Origin: Methanosarcinales archaeon
Lineage (GTDB): Archaea; Halobacteriota; Methanosarcinia; Methanosarcinales; EX4572-44
Length of the DNA stretch: 9,585 nucleotides
Reading direction: 5' to 3'
Assembly (NCBI GenBank): GCA_004212095.1
Contig: RXIJ01000082.1
Coordinates: 1 to 9,585, forward strand
A program made the translations under genes and the position numbers. Under the pieces are notes generated by a model, which saw nothing but the letters and a program-made list of their open reading frames with translations, made no database searches and was not told where the DNA came from. Positions 6,411 to 9,585 of this stretch are shown piece after piece; the first letter of the stretch is position 1; every line of letters starts with the position of its first letter.

Positions 6411-6450
6411 CCAACTTGCATGCGTTCAAAAGATAAGATTACAAGTTTGG
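6411..6450 (+). repeat. Imperfect inverted repeat between DUF366 and the HD gene
   Basis: CCAACTTG (6411-6418) can pair with CAAGTTTGG (6442-6450) with one bulged A and a 23-nt loop. It lies in the 117-nt spacer and could end the DUF366 transcript or shape the HD-gene leader. No T-tract follows, so assignment as a terminator is weak. I see no tRNA or small ORF in this spacer. Confidence 0.25.
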
Positions 6451-6485
6451 AATGAATAGAGAAAATCAAGAAGAAGTATAAAAAC

Positions 6486-7310
6486 ATGATAGAGTACAAT
6501 GCAGACACTGCTTTTTTTCATTCATGGTTCCGAAATTATGTAAAATCTTTTTACACGAAAGATCCAAAAACACAGGAGAACATCAGACTCAAAGAAGAAC
6601 ACACGTTACGTGTTTGCAAGGAAATTCTACAGTTAGGTAGAGCGCTGAATCTGAATAATGATGCACTTCGCCTGGCTGAGATAATTGCATTATTTCATGA
6701 CATAGGTCGTTTTGAACAATTCACGACATACGGCACTTTTAATGATCAAGTATCGGAAAACCACGCAACTCTCGGACTGAAAGTTTTAAAAGCGACAAAC
6801 ATATTATGCCGACTCACGAAAGCTGAGCAACCCATCATTTGTAACGCTGTAAAATATCACAATGCACGTAAAGTTCCAGACAGTGTGGATAAACTATCCG
6901 GACTGCATTCAAAATTAATACGTGATGCCGACAAACTGGACATATGGCACGTTGTGACAACTTATTATACCGAACGACACAGGCATCGCAACCCGGCATT
7001 GGAACTCGAACTTCCGGATACGCCTGAATATTCACGTTCTTTTATTGATGATATTCTTAACAACAGAGTTTCAAATTCGCATGATTTAAAAACATTTAAT
7101 GACATGAAACTCCTACAACTGGGCTGGATATTTGATATTAACTTTGCACCGACATTTTTTTATATTCGAGAAAGACGGATTATTGAGAAAATCATTACCG
7201 CTCTTCCGGATACTGAAGATATACGGAAAATTCAAAACCATTTAAATGCCTATCTTGAGAAAAGAGTATCTGGGAAATTGGGCAATTCCGGATTCTCCAC
7301 AATGCAATAA
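6486..7310 (+). CDS. HD-domain metal-dependent phosphohydrolase
   Basis: The protein is 274 aa. It carries the ordered HD-superfamily metal ligands: His39 (EEHTLRV), the His71-Asp72 doublet (ALFHDIGRFEQF), His93 (ENHATLG), His125 (VKYHNA) and Asp147 (LIRDADKLD). These proteins use one or two metal ions to hydrolyse phosphate esters, often nucleotides; the substrate here cannot be told from sequence. The extended H...HD...H...H...D pattern resembles HD proteins with a two-metal site rather than the minimal four-residue set. The C-terminal third (about 185-274) has no motif I recognise. There is no signal peptide or membrane helix, so it is cytoplasmic. It starts at the only sensible ATG, after a purine-rich stretch (CAAGAAGAAG) that may be a weak ribosome site. 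The neighbours suggest no shared pathway. Confidence 0.88.
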   Translation: MIEYNADTAFFHSWFRNYVKSFYTKDPKTQENIRLKEEHTLRVCKEILQLGRALNLNNDALRLAEIIALFHDIGRFEQFTTYGTFNDQVSENHATLGLKVLKATNILCRLTKAEQPIICNAVKYHNARKVPDSVDKLSGLHSKLIRDADKLDIWHVVTTYYTERHRHRNPALELELPDTPEYSRSFIDDILNNRVSNSHDLKTFNDMKLLQLGWIFDINFAPTFFYIRERRIIEKIITALPDTEDIRKIQNHLNAYLEKRVSGKLGNSGFSTMQ

Positions 7311-7371
7311 GTTTATGCCATCTAAGATATATCAAAAACCATAAAAACAGGCACACTCCGATTACCTGACT

Positions 7372-7399
7372 ACCTGGCAGAATCCCTGCCTAAACAGGT
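7372..7399 (+). repeat. Nested inverted repeat upstream of the RusA-like gene
   Basis: GGCAG-AATCC-CTGCC (7376-7390) forms a perfect 5-bp stem with a 5-nt loop. Outside it, ACCTG (7372-7376) and CAGGT (7395-7399) are also complementary, sharing one base with the inner stem; a further ACCTG sits at 7363-7367. The element lies just before the TATA-like box of the next gene, so it could be an operator, or a hairpin ending the HD transcript together with the TTTTT at 7401-7405. Confidence 0.4.
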
Positions 7400-7402
7400 G
7401 TT

Positions 7403-7410
7403 TTTAAATA
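7403..7410 (+). promoter_or_regulatory. TATA-like box for the RusA-like gene
   Basis: TTTAAATA is centred near 7406, which predicts a transcript start near 7433 and a leader of about 17 nt that includes the GGTGAT ribosome site before ATG 7450. A second AT-rich stretch, TTTATTATATC, at 7418-7428 is an alternative box. Confidence 0.45.
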
Positions 7411-7439
7411 GGGGTAGTTTATTATATCTATTATCGAAT

Positions 7440-7445
7440 GGTGAT
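7440..7445 (+). promoter_or_regulatory. Ribosome binding site GGTGAT that decides the RusA-like start
   Basis: GGTGAT lies 4 nt before ATG 7450, the same arrangement as at the cohesin gene. It overlaps the alternative ATG at 7438, so the downstream ATG 7450 is favoured. Confidence 0.6.
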
Positions 7446-7449
7446 AAAA

Positions 7450-7905
7450 ATGGCCGGTATAAAATATAAATTTAAGGTTGAAGGTCTGGTACCGCCAAGG
7501 AATATAAGAAGAAAAAGTAAATCAATGTGGAATAATCCAACCGAAGTACCTCGACTTATAAAACTTAGAAAAGAAGCTCGTGATGCACTAAATGGGGCGC
7601 AGCCTCTCTCCCGGGACATCATATTATCTATAGAAATTCACCTGCCAGTGGGTTACAACAAACCCGGTGATCTGGATAATTTCGTTAAGGGGATTTGCGA
7701 TGGGTTGATGAAATGTCCAAATCATCCTATGTTGAAACTGGATAAAACTTTTGAAAGAATTGAACACAAGAATATACATCCAAAGACTTTTGCTGTGATC
7801 GAGGATGATGAAATGATTGTTAAAATAACGGCAACAAAAGCTTTTGAAGATATTGAAGAGCCTTTTTATGAAATTGCAGTCGAGGGGAAAATCGAGCTAG
7901 CGTGA
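7450..7905 (+). CDS. RusA-like Holliday junction resolvase family protein
   Basis: The protein is 151 aa, close to the usual RusA length. The family signature is present: KPGDLDNFVKGICDGL (residues 71-86) supplies Asp74, Asp76, Lys80 and Asp84, matching the D-x-D-N-x-x-K-x-x-x-D core, and FAVIEDDEMIVKITATK (114-130) supplies the second acidic cluster (Asp119/Asp120) and the strand after it. RusA enzymes are Mg2+-dependent dimeric nucleases that cut four-way DNA junctions. They are usually carried by phages and plasmids, so a chromosomal archaeal copy may come from a mobile element, although no phage or plasmid genes are next to it. The N-terminus (KYKFKVEGLVPPRN) fits the family's first strand. 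ATG 7450 was preferred over ATG 7438 because of the ribosome site. Whether it cuts Holliday junctions, given that archaea normally use Hjc, is unknown. Confidence 0.8.
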   Translation: MAGIKYKFKVEGLVPPRNIRRKSKSMWNNPTEVPRLIKLRKEARDALNGAQPLSRDIILSIEIHLPVGYNKPGDLDNFVKGICDGLMKCPNHPMLKLDKTFERIEHKNIHPKTFAVIEDDEMIVKITATKAFEDIEEPFYEIAVEGKIELA

Positions 7906-7937
7906 AGTCACTTATGGTGCATTTTCATTTGACGACC

Positions 7938-7954
7938 TGCAACCAGCAGTTGCA
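7938..7954 (+). terminator. Hairpin between convergent RusA-like and DUF2117 genes
   Basis: TGCAAC-CAGCA-GTTGCA is a perfect 6-bp stem with a 5-nt loop, lying in the 111-nt convergent spacer. A six-T run sits downstream at about 8010-8015 on the + strand. A transcription end for the RusA-like gene is plausible, but the T-run is more than 50 nt from the hairpin. Nothing else is seen in this spacer. Confidence 0.35.
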
Positions 7955-8016
7955 ATTACCATGCTATCGTTCCTCTTGTCAAGTGTATCGCATGATTGGA
8001 TTCGTCAAATTTTTTG

Positions 8017-9084
8017 TTAGTATCTTTCAACACTGACAATGTTATCCTTAAGCAGCTTGATGATTTGCTCCTTCAAACAATCTATACTTAAACATGGGGC
8101 GCGCTCCAAACCTTTAAAAATAGCATCCTCAACGACAGCACCCATTAGATCATCAAAACCAGGTCTTACCTTGATCACAAGAGAGCCTCTGGTTATGTGA
8201 GTGTGCTCCAGCAACCAATCTTTATCACCATCTGTTATCCCAATAACCGGTGTAGAAAGACGATACAATATGTCAGCAGCAATTGCTGTCGTGTCATCTC
8301 CAATGGTTACAGCAACACAGGCATTTTTTACTTTTTCAAAGGACGACTCCGCATCATGATTGATCAGAACTGCAACCATACTTTTCAAAGAACGTATTTG
8401 TCGAGTATTAACCGCCCTGTGTCTCGGGGTGCCACTTCGGATAATAGCGTTTGCAAGATCAACCTGCTTGAGTTTTTCGAGTCCGTGAACTTTTACATCG
8501 CATCCTTTAATATCTGTGACGATGCTGTTATCTGTTATCACAGTAATCTCCGGACTTCTTGCTATTCCAATAATAGTACCATTGATTTGAACAGGTTCAC
8601 CTGGTAAAACCCCTTTAATGTGACGGACTATATGATTTTTACCGTATTCAAAGATTTTCTTTGCATTAAACGGATAAACAGGAAGTTTCATGGATGACGC
8701 AAGAGCTCCTGTTAATTCGCCGCAGCTTGAAGTACATCCGATTGCACCAGCACCTTCAATTAGCAGTACTGGCACATCTTTAGTTTTTATTCTACCAAGC
8801 ACAAGCTCTGCGAACAGAATGCCAGTTTCAAGTGTCTTTCCATAATTTACAAGACATGCCACATCACAGCCTTCATCAATCATTCGCTGGAGAGCTATTG
8901 ATGGACGTTTACGATGTCTTATGTCGATCATGTTTTCAAGTGAATGATCGATAACTGCTGTTCGTCCCATGCTTCCGCCAAGACAGCTGCTTACTTCACC
9001 AAATTCCTTAAGCAGGGTAATTGTTTTTAGTGCAAAGCCACTGTCGATCGCTTCTGCACCATGCACTACAACACCAATCCTCAT
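8017..9084 (-). CDS. DUF2117 family protein (conserved in methanogens and relatives)
   Basis: The protein is 355 aa. It begins with MRIGVVVHGAEAIDSG, the characteristic N-terminus of DUF2117 (COG4022) proteins, which also shows that the upstream in-frame ATG at 9111 is not the start. Further features are a Gly-rich strand-loop LGGSMGRTAVID (35-46), a Cys pair in GCTSSCGEL (C117, C121), and a C-terminal TIGDDTTAIAADILYR...GITDGDKD block rich in acidic residues that may bind metal or a nucleotide. The protein is predicted to be cytoplasmic with an alpha/beta fold. Function is unknown; the distribution is mainly methanogenic archaea and close relatives, which helps place the organism. The gene is convergent with the RusA-like gene. 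No ribosome site is seen before the ATG, and the upstream - strand is AT-rich (TTATTATA at 9100-9107), but that box is too close to the ATG for a confident promoter call. Confidence 0.85.
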   Translation of the reverse strand: MRIGVVVHGAEAIDSGFALKTITLLKEFGEVSSCLGGSMGRTAVIDHSLENMIDIRHRKRPSIALQRMIDEGCDVACLVNYGKTLETGILFAELVLGRIKTKDVPVLLIEGAGAIGCTSSCGELTGALASSMKLPVYPFNAKKIFEYGKNHIVRHIKGVLPGEPVQINGTIIGIARSPEITVITDNSIVTDIKGCDVKVHGLEKLKQVDLANAIIRSGTPRHRAVNTRQIRSLKSMVAVLINHDAESSFEKVKNACVAVTIGDDTTAIAADILYRLSTPVIGITDGDKDWLLEHTHITRGSLVIKVRPGFDDLMGAVVEDAIFKGLERAPCLSIDCLKEQIIKLLKDNIVSVERY

Positions 9085-9194
9085 AAAACAAAAATAGTGT
9101 ATAATAACCATTCTATTAATGTTTTCTCTCTTGTCGATTACGCGCTATTTTGTGGTTACTTCATCCCTTCCAGTGCAATAACTTTTTGTTCATT

Positions 9195-9401
9195 TTAGAT
9201 ACCACTATTATCTGCTTCCATTTGCAAAATCATCAACGCATCGAGTGAAGTTACACATCCTTCACAGTTCATCCGGTATTATGGTGTGATTTCGCCATAA
9301 GCATGGAGTAGATACTGTGCACTGCATACAGCTTCCTTGTATAGGTCGATTGCAACTATTGGTTTGTTCAAACACACACCATGATAACCATAATATTTGG
9401 A
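9195..9401 (-). pseudogene. Decayed C-terminal region of a dockerin-containing protein
   Basis: One - strand frame, bounded by TAA at 9402-9404 and TAA at 9195-9197, reads as protein with a single internal TAA (9279-9281). The upstream part (9282-9371) reads KPIVAIDLYKEAVCSAQYLL then HAYGEITP, a sensible amphipathic helix. The downstream part (9198-9272) reads MNCEGCVTSLDALMILQMEA, close to the archaeal dockerin half-motif D-V-N-x-D-G-x-V-T-S-x-D-A-L-x-I-L-Q. The usual residues before NCDG (G-D-V) are scrambled next to the internal stop, suggesting small deletions or substitutions there. Dockerins bind cohesins, such as those in the protein at 106-1707. No start codon, signal peptide or further domain could be recovered upstream, so this is a remnant, not a functional gene. 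Dockerin assignment rests on a single motif copy. Confidence 0.6.
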
Positions 9402-9585
9402 TTAATACAGACAAAATTGATTAGATGCTACGTGCGCATTATGGCATATATAATTATCTATCCTGCGGCTGTGGGGCGGAATTATGCGGGATACAGGTTC
9501 AGTAGATTATGCCAAACATTTGTACATGTAATCGCTGTATCAATCCGATCCTCCCTTCTTTGCTCCACTGTCCAGCCAAACCATC
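9402..9585. other. No supported gene in the last ~180 nt
   Basis: There is no convincing coding signal. On the - strand a 28-codon open stretch enters from the window edge (DGLAGQWSKEGRIGLIQRLH..., stop at about 9499) and may be the tail or remnant of an unidentified gene. On the + strand a frame from ATG 9381 stays open to the edge but overlaps the dockerin remnant and has an unnatural composition. An AT-rich, near-symmetric stretch CATATATAATTA (9445-9456) could be a TATA box, but no gene follows it at a sensible distance. Confidence 0.4.

Noticed and set aside
6411..6450. Inverted repeat considered as a structured RNA or riboswitch
   Set aside because: It is a single weak stem with a long loop and no recognisable conserved RNA motif; it is kept only as a low-confidence repeat.
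8197..8607. 136-codon open frame on the + strand inside the DUF2117 gene
   Set aside because: It is a shadow of a strongly supported gene, with Cys/Asn/Ser-rich composition typical of antisense translation.
9085..9111. Longer start for the DUF2117 protein at ATG 9111
   Set aside because: The nine extra residues are not part of the family N-terminus, which begins MRIGVVVHG.
9381..9585. Open + strand frame running to the window edge
   Set aside because: It is antisense to the dockerin remnant, has no domain-like composition and no ribosome site; openness over 68 codons is not persuasive.
1..9585. CRISPR arrays, tRNA or rRNA genes, insertion-sequence ends
   Set aside because: I looked for regularly spaced repeats, cloverleaf/T-loop patterns and transposase-like motifs and found none that hold up.

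Overview
This window looks like chromosomal DNA of a euryarchaeon from the methanogen / ANME / alkane-oxidiser side of the tree. The evidence is a DUF2117 gene (a family found mainly in methanogens and relatives), a DUF366 gene, a stand-alone archaeal-type Bud32 kinase, archaeal promoter layout (TATA-like boxes about 27 nt upstream of start codons), GGTGAT-type ribosome sites, and an S-layer/cohesin-rich secretome. Base composition is moderately AT-rich by eye. I cannot assign a genus from the sequence alone.

Left part (1-3420, + strand): a tight run of surface-protein genes. It starts with the last 32 codons of a membrane-anchored protein. Next comes a secreted protein with two cohesin-like domains and a tandem acidic repeat; its membrane anchor has slipped into another frame at an A-run near 1583. 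Last is a secreted protein with an S-layer-like N-terminal domain and three CARDB/DUF11-type beta domains. All three share a similar C-terminal hydrophobic segment, roughly Y/C-x-L-I-G-L/F-x-A, preceded in two of them by a Thr/Pro-rich linker.

Convergent to this run (3371-5687, - strand) are Bud32, then an archaeosortase/exosortase-family transpeptidase with the expected Cys, Arg and His, then an EpsI/DUF3485-like partner protein. The sortase and EpsI-like genes are 2 nt apart. Their position next to several candidate sorted substrates is the most interesting feature of the window: it suggests a local archaeosortase system with a recognition tail that does not look like the known PGF-, PEF- or VPxxxP-CTERM types.

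Middle and right (5688-9084): a compact divergent promoter serves Bud32 (apparently leaderless) and DUF366. These are followed by an HD-domain phosphohydrolase, a RusA-like Holliday-junction-resolvase family protein with its own promoter and ribosome site, and, convergent to it, DUF2117. These look like ordinary housekeeping or conserved-hypothetical genes.

Right end (9085-9585): no intact gene is supported. On the - strand at about 9195-9401 lies a decayed protein tail that includes a recognisable dockerin-like motif and an internal stop. A cohesin gene at one end of the window and a broken dockerin gene at the other point to a cohesin/dockerin surface repertoire in this organism.
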